Notes: generated by a model not told the origin, from the sequence alone. 64,000 nucleotides of DNA from Paenibacillus montaniterrae (GCF_018403185.1 NZ_BOSE01000007.1:186001-250000), one strand, 5' to 3'; counted from the first letter of the stretch, positions 43,664-52,669 are shown. Numbers and translations: made by a program.

Positions 43664-43824
43664 AAAGCTACAGCGAAGGAGCAAAGCATCAGCAAAACGA
43701 AGTGGGTCGCCTTTAACATCGTAATGCAACCTTTAAAAATTAAATAAGAGCATTACGATTTAAAAAGCGACTTGAGGATGCTTTTGTTCCGGAGCGCTGA
43801 GGATGCTTTTGCTCCGGAGCGCTG
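43664..43824 (-). repeat. Element A copy A5 (reversed, head duplicated)
   Basis: A reversed element A with closing arm, inner arms ATCGTAATGC/GCATTACGAT and two copies of the 24-base head at its right end. It precedes the cupin gene. Confidence 0.93.
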
Positions 43825-43937
43825 TACAATTGCAAGAAAATGCGATATAAAGATAGCATGTTCATTGCCTGCAACGGTCAATGGATTAAAAACTAGAAAG
43901 CTTCTATATAAAGAAGCTAGGGATAGGAGCAATGATA

Positions 43938-44408
43938 ATGCAAACAACTGTGAAGAAGCTCTCTCCGCTTGTGGAGCAGCTTGGCCTGCAGCCTCATGTT
44001 GAAGGAGGCTGGTACAAGGAGCTTTGGAAAGCTAATTTTACAATCCCGCAGCATGTGTTGGGCGAACCATACTCTGGTCCGCGAGCAGCAGCCAGCTCCA
44101 TTTACTTTTTACTGCATGCGGATGAGTTTTCCGATTGGCACAAGGTTTATTCGGACGAGCTATGGATGTGGCATTCGGGCAGTCCTTTACTGCTTAGTCT
44201 AGGTGGAACTTCAGAGCAGCCAGCTGTACGCAAGGATATTATAGTAGGACCAGACATTGCAGCAGGTCAGCTGCCCCAGGCGCTAGTACCGGCCAATGAA
44301 TGGCAAATGGCCAAGCCGCTTGGCGAGGAGCCTGTGCTCGTATCCTGTGTTGTAGCTCCCGGCTTCCATTATGATGACTTTAAGCTTATTGATCGTACCA
44401 ACAAATAA
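43938..44408 (+). CDS. Cupin_5 (DUF985) family protein
   Basis: A 156-residue single-domain cupin. HVEGGWYKELWKA, AASSIYFLLHADEFSDWHKVYSDELWMWHSG and CVVAPGFHYDDFKLID follow the DUF985 pattern with the cupin metal-site histidines and glutamate. The third Met (43938) is taken as start because AGGAG is eight bases upstream, too close to the first ATG. Reaction unknown. Confidence 0.85.
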   Translation: MQTTVKKLSPLVEQLGLQPHVEGGWYKELWKANFTIPQHVLGEPYSGPRAAASSIYFLLHADEFSDWHKVYSDELWMWHSGSPLLLSLGGTSEQPAVRKDIIVGPDIAAGQLPQALVPANEWQMAKPLGEEPVLVSCVVAPGFHYDDFKLIDRTNK

Positions 44409-44433
44409 TCGAGCCGTCTCCCCATGTACATGA

Positions 44434-44503
44434 AAAACCGACTAATTCATAAGCTGCTTACAGTTGAAATGCTGTTGCAGCGATGTGAAGGTCGGTTTTT
44501 TCT
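44434..44503. terminator. Bidirectional terminator between the cupin gene and fabI
   Basis: AAAAACCGAC and GTCGGTTTTTT pair at the ends of a 70-base segment, with A- and T-runs on the outer sides. Suitable for both convergent genes. Confidence 0.8.
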
Positions 44504-44522
44504 TGTTAGTTATTGATTTGTG

Positions 44523-45293
44523 CTACATGCCGATAATATGGTAGCCTGCATCGACATGGATTACTTCTCCTGTGATTCCGCGCGACAGATGGCTGAGCAG
44601 AAACATCGTGGCATCGCCTACCTCGGCTTGATCGACATTTCTTCTTAATGGAGCGCGCTCCTCTATGACCGACATAATGTCGTTAAAGCCTGATACTCCT
44701 TTTGCGGCAAGCGTGCGAATCGGTCCTGCCGATACAGCGTTGACGCGGATTTCATATTTGCCCAAATCCTCTGCCAAATAGCGAACGCTCGCCTCCAGCG
44801 CAGCTTTGGCTACGCCCATCACATTGTAATTTTTCATTACACGCTCAGCGCCAATATAGCTTTGTGTTACTATGCTGCCGCCTTCTGGCATCAAGCGCTT
44901 GGCTTCTTTGGCTACGGCAACCAGGGAATAGGCGCTAGCATTTTGTGCAATAAGGTAGCCAGTCCGCGTCGTATCTACATATTCTCCCTGCAGCTCTTCC
45001 TTTTCTGCATATGCGATAGAGTGTACAAGTCCATGAAGGACTCCTACCTCAGCCTCGATCTGGCGAAAAGCGGCAGTGATGCTTTCGTCCTGATCCACAT
45101 CGCAGCATACAATAGCTTTAGCTTCCACGTCCTCCTTCTGCAGAAGCTGCTGCAGCTTTTGCAATGAACGCTCCTTGCGGTAAGTAAAAATAAGGCGAGC
45201 ACCTTGCTCATGCAAGCTTTTCGCTATTCCCCAAGCGATGCTCCGTTCATTGGCAACGCCCATGATCACAATATTTTTATTAGCTAGTAACAT
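44523..45293 (-). CDS. fabI: Enoyl-ACP reductase I
   Basis: A 256-residue NADH/NADPH-dependent enzyme for the last step of fatty acid chain elongation. The start NIVIMGVANERSIAWGIAKSL and the catalytic Tyr156 and Lys163 (NYNVMGVAKAAL) match FabI numbering exactly. SAGPIRTLAAKG is the substrate-loop region. Target of triclosan in this family. Transcribed alone; GGAGAAC precedes the ATG. Confidence 0.96.
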   Translation of the reverse strand: MLLANKNIVIMGVANERSIAWGIAKSLHEQGARLIFTYRKERSLQKLQQLLQKEDVEAKAIVCCDVDQDESITAAFRQIEAEVGVLHGLVHSIAYAEKEELQGEYVDTTRTGYLIAQNASAYSLVAVAKEAKRLMPEGGSIVTQSYIGAERVMKNYNVMGVAKAALEASVRYLAEDLGKYEIRVNAVSAGPIRTLAAKGVSGFNDIMSVIEERAPLRRNVDQAEVGDATMFLLSHLSRGITGEVIHVDAGYHIIGM

Positions 45294-45378
45294 ATATGTT
45301 CTCCTTTATGCTGGTTATCTTATGTTTGCCGTTATTGAGTAGAATAGGTCAGAGCTTGTCATTCCAAGAATAGCCTGA

Positions 45379-45705
45379 TTATGCAGTGTATAAACCCGTT
45401 ACAATCCAGTAAGCTGCAATGCCAACACATATCGCAACACAGCCCAGCTTTACAGGGCTAACCTTGTTTTGGCTCGTAGTGACCAGCTCGTTATTACGGT
45501 CAAGCCCGGCTATTAGCATTCCTAACAAGGCTGCAATTGCCGAGAAGCGCAGCAGCTTAAAAAGATAAGGCAAAAGCTCATCATAGGTAGTCACGTGGCT
45601 TGAACCGTCAAAATATTCCGTAGCGTATCCCTTGAACAACAGTAGACCGACGAGCAATGCCAGTACAAAGCTGTATACTCCTGTTTTAACAATTTTTTTC
45701 TCCAT
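45379..45705 (-). CDS. Hypothetical membrane protein (three helices)
   Basis: A 108-residue protein with helices near residues 8-27, 50-70 and 85-105. The frame extends eight codons upstream, but AAGGAGTG better fits the ATG at 45705. I do not recognise a family. It stands between fabI and the terminator of the tlpA-type gene. Confidence 0.65.
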   Translation of the reverse strand: MEKKIVKTGVYSFVLALLVGLLLFKGYATEYFDGSSHVTTYDELLPYLFKLLRFSAIAALLGMLIAGLDRNNELVTTSQNKVSPVKLGCVAICVGIAAYWIVTGLYTA

Positions 45706-45768
45706 TCCATTTTCACTCCTTAGCTTCAAACAACTCTATCATAACATTAAAGCATAAGCTTCATGAAA

Positions 45769-45807
45769 TGAAAAAAGCCAGACCCTCGAAATTGCAAGGG
45801 CTGGCTT
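45769..45807 (-). terminator. Terminator of the TlpA-type oxidoreductase operon
   Basis: Minus-strand arms AAGCCAGCCCTT and AGGGTCTGGCTT followed by TTTTC, about 110 bases after the stop codon of the oxidoreductase gene. Confidence 0.85.
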
Positions 45808-45914
45808 GTTCAGCGACACAGCTAATTTAAAATTTTCACAGCAGCAGGGGGCGAAAGGAAGTGAAATGAGACACTTAGCGCGCTTGAGTTACGCCCTAAT
45901 TATTGCAGCGATAT

Positions 45915-46481
45915 TCAGGTGCCGCTTGACGACAGCAGCCCATCAATGACTCCCTTCATCTCTTCTTCCTTCATATAGCCGAGCTTCCGGTAAACTACTT
46001 CTCCGCTGCTGTCCAAAAATATTGAGACTGGTATTGGCTTAATAGCGAACGCTTCTGCTAATGTATGATTGGGGTCAAGCAGCACCTTGAACGAATACTG
46101 ATGCTCTGCAATATATTCGCTCACTCTAACGCTTTCCTCCCCTACACTTATCGCCAAAACCGTGACCCCTTTATCCTCGTACTCCTCATGGATCTTTTGA
46201 ATATCCGGCATCTCCTTTTTACACCATTTGCACCAGGTCGCCCAAAAGTTCAGATACACAATGCGTCCTTCATAATTGGAAAGCGACACCTGCTTGCCAG
46301 CCAAATCGTGCAACGTAAAATCTGCCACTCGTTCTTCACCATTTGCATCCAGTCCGTAAACGACAGCAGGCTGGGAAGGGTTATGCATGCTCTCCGCATT
46401 TCTGCTGTCTATGATATAAACCAGCAAAAAGATCAGCAGCATAACACCGATTGTTAGCTTTAGGCTATAGCTTTTGTTCAT
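45915..46481 (-). CDS. Membrane-anchored TlpA/ResA-type thiol-disulfide oxidoreductase
   Basis: A 188-residue protein with one N-terminal membrane helix (about 8-26) and an extracytoplasmic thioredoxin-fold domain. The redox pair is Cys84/Cys87 in NFWATWCKWCKKE and the cis-proline lies in KPIPVSIFL. It would reduce or oxidise disulfides outside the membrane. It is the last gene of an operon with two proteins whose only cysteines are at their C-termini (37-base gap). This suggests those cysteines as substrates; no cytochrome c maturation genes lie nearby. Confidence 0.9.
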   Translation of the reverse strand: MNKSYSLKLTIGVMLLIFLLVYIIDSRNAESMHNPSQPAVVYGLDANGEERVADFTLHDLAGKQVSLSNYEGRIVYLNFWATWCKWCKKEMPDIQKIHEEYEDKGVTVLAISVGEESVRVSEYIAEHQYSFKVLLDPNHTLAEAFAIKPIPVSIFLDSSGEVVYRKLGYMKEEEMKGVIDGLLSSSGT

Positions 46482-46518
46482 TTACAAGCTCTCCCCAATC
46501 CGTACGAGTTACATAAGG

Positions 46519-47421
46519 TCAGCATTCCTCTTCGCAAAATTCCTCTTCCACTGTCGGTTCCGGAGCAGGGCTCGGAGCTGTTGGCGATGTATAGCCTGGA
46601 GTTGAGGTTGACGGGGATGCCGGTGTTTCATTTGGATGTGATTGTGGTTGCGCCTGCTCCGGGGAAGCAACGGCTACTGGCTTCGACTTACTGCTACTAA
46701 CATAATTCACTGCTTTACTTTGTTCATCCTTCGGTCTGTCTGACGCTTGCAACGTAGCTGAGCTTGCTGGCTGAGACTTATTCGCCGGCTCCTGTGCTAG
46801 CGTCACCCCCGTTTTTTGCTGCTCCTTATTGGCTGTCGACTTGGGAGTTGAGCTGGCTTCCACAACAGTAGATTTGGAGCTCGAGGATGCCTGTAGGTCA
46901 GCATCCGGCGCAGCTGCTGCCTGCTTCACGGCTTCGCTTAAGTTCGACTGGTCAATAGGGGTCACTGCTTGAGCTTGCTGCTTGGTTGAGAAAGCTTTAT
47001 CATCAACTGAAGCAGCCGCATTCTTTTTCTCAACCTGCGATCGGGAAGAAGGTGTTGCAGTCAAGTCCGGCTCTGTCTCGGCTGCCACCTTCTCGCTATT
47101 ACGATCAAGGGTAGAGGATGAGGATTGCGCAGAAGCCGTTTGAGCAGCAGCAGTGCTAGTGTTTGTTTCGGCAACCTCTACCGTCCCAACAAGCTCTTGC
47201 TCCTTTCGCTCGCTTACGGAGTATGCAGAAGGAGCAGCAATCCTATTGTCGCTAGCTGCCTCTTCCGTGAATGAATCGGTTTCAGCATTCGCAGAGTCCA
47301 AACCCTCAGATACTTTCTGGCCCTGCTTGGCAGATACAGCCGCGTAGGTCAGAAGCGTAAATCCAACCGCCAAAACAATAAATGTAGTAGTAAATTTCGA
47401 TATTCTCAACTTGCGCAACAT
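46519..47421 (-). CDS. Membrane-tethered disordered protein ending in CEEEC
   Basis: 300 residues. A single N-terminal membrane helix (FTTTFIVLAVGFTLLTYAAV) is followed by about 260 residues rich in Ser, Ala, Thr, Glu, Lys and Gln, then a Pro/Ser-rich segment and the end EEEFCEEEC. Cys296 and Cys300 are the only cysteines. It is a paralogue of the next gene upstream: the helix region and its LLTYAAVSAK end are shared. AAAGGAGG precedes the ATG. No known family recognised; the sequence predicts a long flexible tail with exposed thiols. It lies 37 bases before the TlpA-type gene. Confidence 0.75.
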   Translation of the reverse strand: MLRKLRISKFTTTFIVLAVGFTLLTYAAVSAKQGQKVSEGLDSANAETDSFTEEAASDNRIAAPSAYSVSERKEQELVGTVEVAETNTSTAAAQTASAQSSSSTLDRNSEKVAAETEPDLTATPSSRSQVEKKNAAASVDDKAFSTKQQAQAVTPIDQSNLSEAVKQAAAAPDADLQASSSSKSTVVEASSTPKSTANKEQQKTGVTLAQEPANKSQPASSATLQASDRPKDEQSKAVNYVSSSKSKPVAVASPEQAQPQSHPNETPASPSTSTPGYTSPTAPSPAPEPTVEEEFCEEEC

Positions 47422-47505
47422 GCTGTTGCCTCCTTTAGCTGCTCGTATTGTTGGGAGAGCGATATGCTATTTTGCTTAGAGAACGATATGCTCCAGCAGC
47501 CTATA

Positions 47506-48471
47506 CTAGCAGTTTTCTTCACTCGAGCTGCCGCCATTAGAAGGAGCAGGCTCAGTTGCCGGGCTTGATGGCGCCGAAGTCGCTGGCGATGAGGCACCAC
47601 TACCAGCAGAAGATTGATTTGAAGAAGCAGAAGGAGCAGTAGTCTCGGATTGAGTCGTTCCTGGCTTCACCGTCTCCTGCTTTGTTATGCTAATTGTCTT
47701 CGACTGGCTGCTGCTTGCAGTTTCCACTGATTTAGTGCTCTCGCTTGCCGGTAGAGCAGCATCAGATGCCTTCGTGCTCACTGGCGCTTGCACTGCCGTT
47801 GATTCTGACTTGTTGTTGGCAGAAGCTGCCGCTGAGGAAGCTTCTTTAGTGGAACCTGTCTCTTTATTGTCAGCTTTTGGCTCTTTAACTGCTGCCTTCT
47901 CTTCAGTTACAGTGCTCTTCGCTTTTTCCTCCTTCACTGCTTTTTCCGCAGCAGGCGCAGAAGCTGAAGTCTGTTTTACGTCTGGTGCAGCTGTTGGTAC
48001 TGCGCTCTTGGAGGCTGGCGATGAATCAGCAGAGGAGGCAGAGAAAGCTGTATTTCCCGCTGCTGTTTTCGTACTTTTTTTAGCCTCTGTTTCATTCTGT
48101 TCCTCAGTTGCCGAAGCTTGGCTGATTACCGCTGGTGTGATCGTATCGTTAGTGCTTGCCGCGGATTCAGTTGCAGCTGCGTTCTGATCGTTCGGACTCG
48201 CAATTTCTCCAGGCGAACGATCAGAAGCTGTCTCGACTGCTACCTCTGTCTTTGTCGCTTCTTCCTGCAGTGCGACAGCGCCAGCCTCTGGTGTGTCAGC
48301 CTCTGCCTCCAGCCTGTCATTTGACTGTGCCGTAGTCGACGCGTTCACTTGTTCATTGGAAGAAGCGATTTTTGCTTCCTTAGCAGACACCGCCGCATAG
48401 GTTAATACGATAAACGCTGCCGCAGAAACAATAAAAATAAATGAAAACTTTGAAACTTTAAGCTTGCTCAT
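47506..48471 (-). CDS. Membrane-tethered disordered protein with terminal cysteine
   Basis: 321 residues: one N-terminal membrane helix (FSFIFIVSAAAFIVLTYAAVS), then a Ser/Ala/Thr/Lys/Glu-rich low-complexity region, a Ser/Pro/Gly end and the final residues SSEENC. The last residue is the only cysteine. First gene of a three-gene operon with its paralogue and a TlpA-type oxidoreductase. AGGAGG precedes the ATG. Divergent from the SLH protein gene. Function unknown; a tethered thiol or metal-binding tail is one reading. Confidence 0.75.
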   Translation of the reverse strand: MSKLKVSKFSFIFIVSAAAFIVLTYAAVSAKEAKIASSNEQVNASTTAQSNDRLEAEADTPEAGAVALQEEATKTEVAVETASDRSPGEIASPNDQNAAATESAASTNDTITPAVISQASATEEQNETEAKKSTKTAAGNTAFSASSADSSPASKSAVPTAAPDVKQTSASAPAAEKAVKEEKAKSTVTEEKAAVKEPKADNKETGSTKEASSAAASANNKSESTAVQAPVSTKASDAALPASESTKSVETASSSQSKTISITKQETVKPGTTQSETTAPSASSNQSSAGSGASSPATSAPSSPATEPAPSNGGSSSEENC

Positions 48472-48800
48472 AAATGTATGCCTCCTAATTGATCATATTT
48501 GTGCAGACAAAAAAAGAAGATCCAACAGGAACGGCTGCTGGGAGCCTGCTCCGATTGAATCTCTGGTTATCCAGTCGATTAGGTTGGTTATTCTTGATCG
48601 TCCGACAGAAAGAATCGCTACAGCGTACTCGCTCTAGCCAGAGCTTGAACGCTTTCGATTCAATCCTTTTCATGATTGTAAAGCAGCTCATTTCCAAAAG
48701 TCAATTGCTTTTTATTATTTTCCGATAGGCTTTATCGGATTTAGATACTATTTAATTATTTTAATTCCGACTATTCCAATAAGAAAATTTATAAAAGTCG

Positions 48801-48829
48801 TTGACAGAAAAAAATCGGCGCTTTATGAT
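48801..48829 (+). promoter_or_regulatory. Near-consensus promoter of a leader RNA
   Basis: TTGACA, exactly 17 bases, TATGAT. The start site would be near 48836, about 225 bases before the SLH protein start. Confidence 0.75.
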
Positions 48830-48835
48830 GAGGGC

Positions 48836-48946
48836 AAGAGAAGTAGATTTCAACCTGAATAAGCAAATGAAATAGATCCACTGGATGTCCAGAGATCCGA
48901 TTGCGGCGCAAGCTTAATGCTTTGTCCGTAATGGGATCTTTTTTTG
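48836..48946 (+). ncRNA. Candidate leader RNA or attenuator ahead of the SLH protein gene
   Basis: About 110 nt between the promoter and a strong terminator. AGATCC occurs at 48874-48879 and 48893-48898. Either copy can pair with GGATCT at 48934-48939, which is followed by seven T's. CTGGATGTCCAG, between them, can form its own hairpin. The layout allows mutually exclusive terminator and antiterminator folds, or a free small RNA. I do not recognise a named riboswitch. Confidence 0.55.
48893..48946 (+). terminator. Terminator within the leader
   Basis: AGATCC...GGGATCT with inner CGG/CCG and AAG/CTT pairs, followed by TTTTTTT. It lies upstream of the SLH gene and not after any plus-strand gene, so it is either an attenuator or the end of a small RNA. 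Confidence 0.8.
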
Positions 48947-49060
48947 TCTAATTGGTCTGTTTTGTTCACGTCATTCTAAAGCCGGGAGGGTAGACAATCG
49001 TGCAAGGACAGGTACAGGTGCATATTCTACTATCTCTATCCTAATGAAGAGGTGTTTATG

Positions 49061-52000
49061 ATGAAGAGAAACAAGCTTTTACGACCATGGCTCGCCTTGC
49101 TGCTGGCTACCGTCTTGGCATTTCCAGTTATTATTCCAGGTGGGGTCAGTGACGCGGCAAGCAATCAGACGAACTCTGACACTGCCGATTATTTTGGCTC
49201 CCGCTTCCCCGCTCTGGCCGGACAGGAGCATGTATTTGACACACTGACCTACTATGAGCTTGATTATTTGCTGCGCAATGCTGGAACAGCTGCCGATGAT
49301 AATTACATTATTCTGTTTGGCGGCTCCTGGCAGCCTGAAACTCAAGCGGCAATCGGCTATATCAATGAAGTTGCGCAGGCGTACGGCATAACCTCAATTA
49401 GAGTGTTTGATACCAAACTGGCTGGCCCGGAGCTCGAATTTGACATTGCCGATCCGAACAGCCCATACGGCGAGTCCTTTACTAGACGATATGTCGATCT
49501 CGGAGCCAGATATCTTACCAATTTGAACGACCATACTTCCGGTAAATCAGGAACACTGTCGGCAGAATATACCTCCACAGCGATAAATGAAACCGAACAA
49601 ATTTCACCGCCAGGAGGAGAAGGAACGAAAACAGTCAACATTGCCGAAGCCCCGTTTCTCTTTATATACAATAAAGGAAATATCGGCTCTCCGATCGTTG
49701 CCTCTCTCGAAGGGCTTGATGCAGCCGGCGGACTGGAAGGATTGCAGAGCGGCAGCGGTGTCAATGATTACATAGCGGCATTGCAGAAATTGTTCGATCA
49801 AATTTCTGATACAGGCGCTGACAATGTAAAACGCGCCCGTCACAAAGTGCTAAGCAATCTGGAATATATTCCTGGATCATACAACGAGTTTAAGTCATCT
49901 CCGCGAAACCCAGAGGATCCAATCGCACCGGACATTTTCACTGCCGAAGATCCGCCAGCTGTGATCGATTCTGTTACACTCGATGAATTGAAGCATGCCT
50001 TGAGCCAGGATCAGGCTGCGGTAGTCTTTATTGGCTGCGCCTGGTGCGGAGACAGCCAGGGCATCGTGAAATATTTGAACCAGGTAGCCAACGAATATGG
50101 CGTAGGGAAGGTATACAACTGGGATTTCAAGCTGGACGGCGGAGTCGGCGGCTTAACCAGCTATACGATACCTCGCAATCCTCGTTATGCCTGGGGCGAA
50201 ACGTTGAACGGCAATGCGCTCCATACAAGAACGAGCAATGTAGCGATCACCCATATTTTCACGGATTTGGTCAATACCTATTTGCCTAATCTTGTATCTC
50301 AGGATACGAATCGAAACAATCGCATTACCGGCATTAACCCGATTACTAACGCTGAGGTAAGCTCCAGCAGGCTGCAAGCGCCGTATATTTTCGTTTACGA
50401 CAAACGGAATTATGATGAGCACAACAATTGGGCGCCTGTGCTGGGACATGTGGAGCTGATGGGCTATTGGCGAGATACGCACCATAATGAAAATGCGAAA
50501 AGCTTAAGATTAAACAGCTTGCGCACGCTATTGTCACGCCTGGAATGGAAGCCTGAGGGCCTGCAAGCCAGCTCTATCTCTACACCGGATGGCAAAGGTC
50601 AAATTACAGGCATAGCCAATAAAGCGCTGGAATACCGTTTAAAAGGCACGTCTGAATATATCGCCGTTGCCAGCAATAGCAACACAATCGACAATCTCGA
50701 GCGCGGCGTTTATGAGATGCGATACGCATCCAAGCCGGGCTTCGACACCTCCAACAATAATGATGGCACGGCTGTTGCAAGACCATATCCTGCCAGCGAG
50801 CCTGTAAATCTATATATTAGCGGCTATCAGGAAGCAGCTCCGCCAGACGAAAGCAAGCTTCGCGTTGAGCCTGCAAGCTCACTGGATAACAATGATGGGA
50901 AAATTATTGGCTTGAAAGCCGTTCATGAGCAGCAGCCGCAGTATGCTTTGGAGTATCGCAAGGACGGAGGAGAGTTTGCCCCTGTTCCTGAGACGGCTCT
51001 GGCAAACGACGTATGGTCCGGCCTTGAAGCAGGTGTGTATGAAATTCGTTACGGAGCCTATAAAGCCGGGAATAGCATGCTTAATCCAAGTCTTGCTGTA
51101 AGCTTGACCGTAAAGGGACATGTAGCTGCTCCTGCTGGTTTGCAGGGCATAGCGCCAACGTCCAGCTTGCAAAACAACGGCAAAATTATCGGTGTAAGCA
51201 CTGATCAGGAATATCGCCCGGCTAATGCAGCCTCGTATATTTCGGTTACTGGCAACGAAATTATCGAGCTTTCTCCTGGCAATTACTTCGTTCGCTACAA
51301 GGCGACTGCTGCTACGCTTGCCAGTGAAGCAACTGAGGTGACAGTGCCGCAATACTATCCATCTACCGGGAATGGCGGCGGTGGTGGCTCCGGCAGCAAC
51401 AATACGGGGAACGGCAATAGCAATAGCGAGCCTGCGGACGGCATCACGCTCACGAATAATGGGGCACGCGCCGAAATAAGCGCCAAGGCAGACGCAGAAA
51501 GTGGACTTTCCATTGCCTTTCTCAACGATAAAGCCGTTGCAGGCTTGCTGGAGCAGGCTAAAAAAGTAGAGCTTGCAGGAAGCAAGGCTACGCTGGAAAT
51601 CAAGGTAGAGGAAGCTGAACGCGCTGACAGCATTCAAGTGACGATACCGCGCGACGCCTTCAATAAGCTGGTATCTGGCAGTAATGCGGATGTGGTCGTT
51701 AGTACCAGCTTCGCCGCGGTCACCTTTAACACTGTGGCGCTTAAATCTATCAGTGCTAACGAAGATAAGGGCGATATTAGCTTGATCCTGATTCAATCCG
51801 AGCTGACCGAGGAAGGAAAGCATGTGCTGGGCGACCGTCCGGTATATGATGTGCTAGTTTATGCTGGAGAAACAACGATCAGTTCGCTCAACGGCTCGGA
51901 GGTGCATGTGTCATTGCCGTATACGCTGCAGCAGGGTGAAGACTCACATGCAATTATTGTATATCACTTAACCGATGCAGGAGAGCTTCACATCGTCAAG

Positions 52001-52627
52001 GGCCAATATGAGCCTGATCAAGGAGCAGTTACCTTTAGCACAGCGGATTTTTCACAATACATTATTGGCTACAACAAAATTGACTTCGAGGATGTCAAGC
52101 CGGATGCGTGGTATGCTTCGGCCATATCCTATCTAGCGGCGCGCGACCTTGCTAACGGCACAGGTGACAATCGCTTCAGCCCTGATTCCAGCATCACACG
52201 CGGGCAGTTCCTTGTACTGCTGCTCAACGCCTACGGCATTGCACCTGAAGAAGCTAGTGCAAATAATTTTGCGGATGCCGGCAATACGTATTATACGGGT
52301 TATCTTGCAGCAGCAAAGCGACTGGGCATCGCCAACGGCTTTGAAGACAATCGCTTCGCTCCAGAAAGCTCTATTTCTCGTCAGGACCTGTTTACGCTTC
52401 TTTACCGTGCGCTAACTGTACTTGACGAACTGCCAGAAACGCATGCAGGAACAGCTGCTCTTTCCGATTTTTCGGATGCCGGCACTATTTCGGGCTATGC
52501 GAAGGATGCCATTGCGCATTTAGTTGAGGCAGAAGTTCTCGCTGGCGCGAATGGCAAGCTGCTGCCGCATGAGACGACAAGTCGCGCAGAAGCAGCACAG
52601 GTGCTGTACAATCTGCTATCTCGTTAA
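49061..52627 (+). CDS. SLH-anchored surface protein with two thioredoxin-like domains
   Basis: About 1188 residues. A signal peptide (1-33, ending SDAA) is followed by two related thioredoxin-like domains. The first (about 45-230) has SWQP at the redox position and is probably inactive. The second (about 295-480) has Cys326/Cys329 in FIGCAWCGDSQ. Three repeats of about 80 residues follow (GVYEMRYAS, GVYEIRYGA, GNYFVRYKA), then a Gly/Ser/Asn linker, a pre-SLH domain and three SLH modules (about 1008-1188; FEDVKPDAWYASAI, FADAGNTYYTGYL, FSDAGTISGYA). The ATG at 49061 has GAGG at best spacing. It should sit on the cell wall. A cystine-type transporter gene follows after 42 bases. Confidence 0.88.
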   Translation: MKRNKLLRPWLALLLATVLAFPVIIPGGVSDAASNQTNSDTADYFGSRFPALAGQEHVFDTLTYYELDYLLRNAGTAADDNYIILFGGSWQPETQAAIGYINEVAQAYGITSIRVFDTKLAGPELEFDIADPNSPYGESFTRRYVDLGARYLTNLNDHTSGKSGTLSAEYTSTAINETEQISPPGGEGTKTVNIAEAPFLFIYNKGNIGSPIVASLEGLDAAGGLEGLQSGSGVNDYIAALQKLFDQISDTGADNVKRARHKVLSNLEYIPGSYNEFKSSPRNPEDPIAPDIFTAEDPPAVIDSVTLDELKHALSQDQAAVVFIGCAWCGDSQGIVKYLNQVANEYGVGKVYNWDFKLDGGVGGLTSYTIPRNPRYAWGETLNGNALHTRTSNVAITHIFTDLVNTYLPNLVSQDTNRNNRITGINPITNAEVSSSRLQAPYIFVYDKRNYDEHNNWAPVLGHVELMGYWRDTHHNENAKSLRLNSLRTLLSRLEWKPEGLQASSISTPDGKGQITGIANKALEYRLKGTSEYIAVASNSNTIDNLERGVYEMRYASKPGFDTSNNNDGTAVARPYPASEPVNLYISGYQEAAPPDESKLRVEPASSLDNNDGKIIGLKAVHEQQPQYALEYRKDGGEFAPVPETALANDVWSGLEAGVYEIRYGAYKAGNSMLNPSLAVSLTVKGHVAAPAGLQGIAPTSSLQNNGKIIGVSTDQEYRPANAASYISVTGNEIIELSPGNYFVRYKATAATLASEATEVTVPQYYPSTGNGGGGGSGSNNTGNGNSNSEPADGITLTNNGARAEISAKADAESGLSIAFLNDKAVAGLLEQAKKVELAGSKATLEIKVEEAERADSIQVTIPRDAFNKLVSGSNADVVVSTSFAAVTFNTVALKSISANEDKGDISLILIQSELTEEGKHVLGDRPVYDVLVYAGETTISSLNGSEVHVSLPYTLQQGEDSHAIIVYHLTDAGELHIVKGQYEPDQGAVTFSTADFSQYIIGYNKIDFEDVKPDAWYASAISYLAARDLANGTGDNRFSPDSSITRGQFLVLLLNAYGIAPEEASANNFADAGNTYYTGYLAAAKRLGIANGFEDNRFAPESSISRQDLFTLLYRALTVLDELPETHAGTAALSDFSDAGTISGYAKDAIAHLVEAEVLAGANGKLLPHETTSRAEAAQVLYNLLSR

Positions 52628-52669
52628 GCAAATCACTTGGCCACAACCCTATGAAGGAGTGCAAAAACT

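Noticed and set aside
47687..48187. 166-codon plus-strand frame rich in Ala, Val and Leu
   Set aside because: Antisense of the Ser/Ala-rich tethered protein. The composition follows from its biased codons.
50879..51823. 314-codon minus-strand frame
   Set aside because: Antisense to the SLH protein gene, whose repeats and domains are continuous in the other strand.
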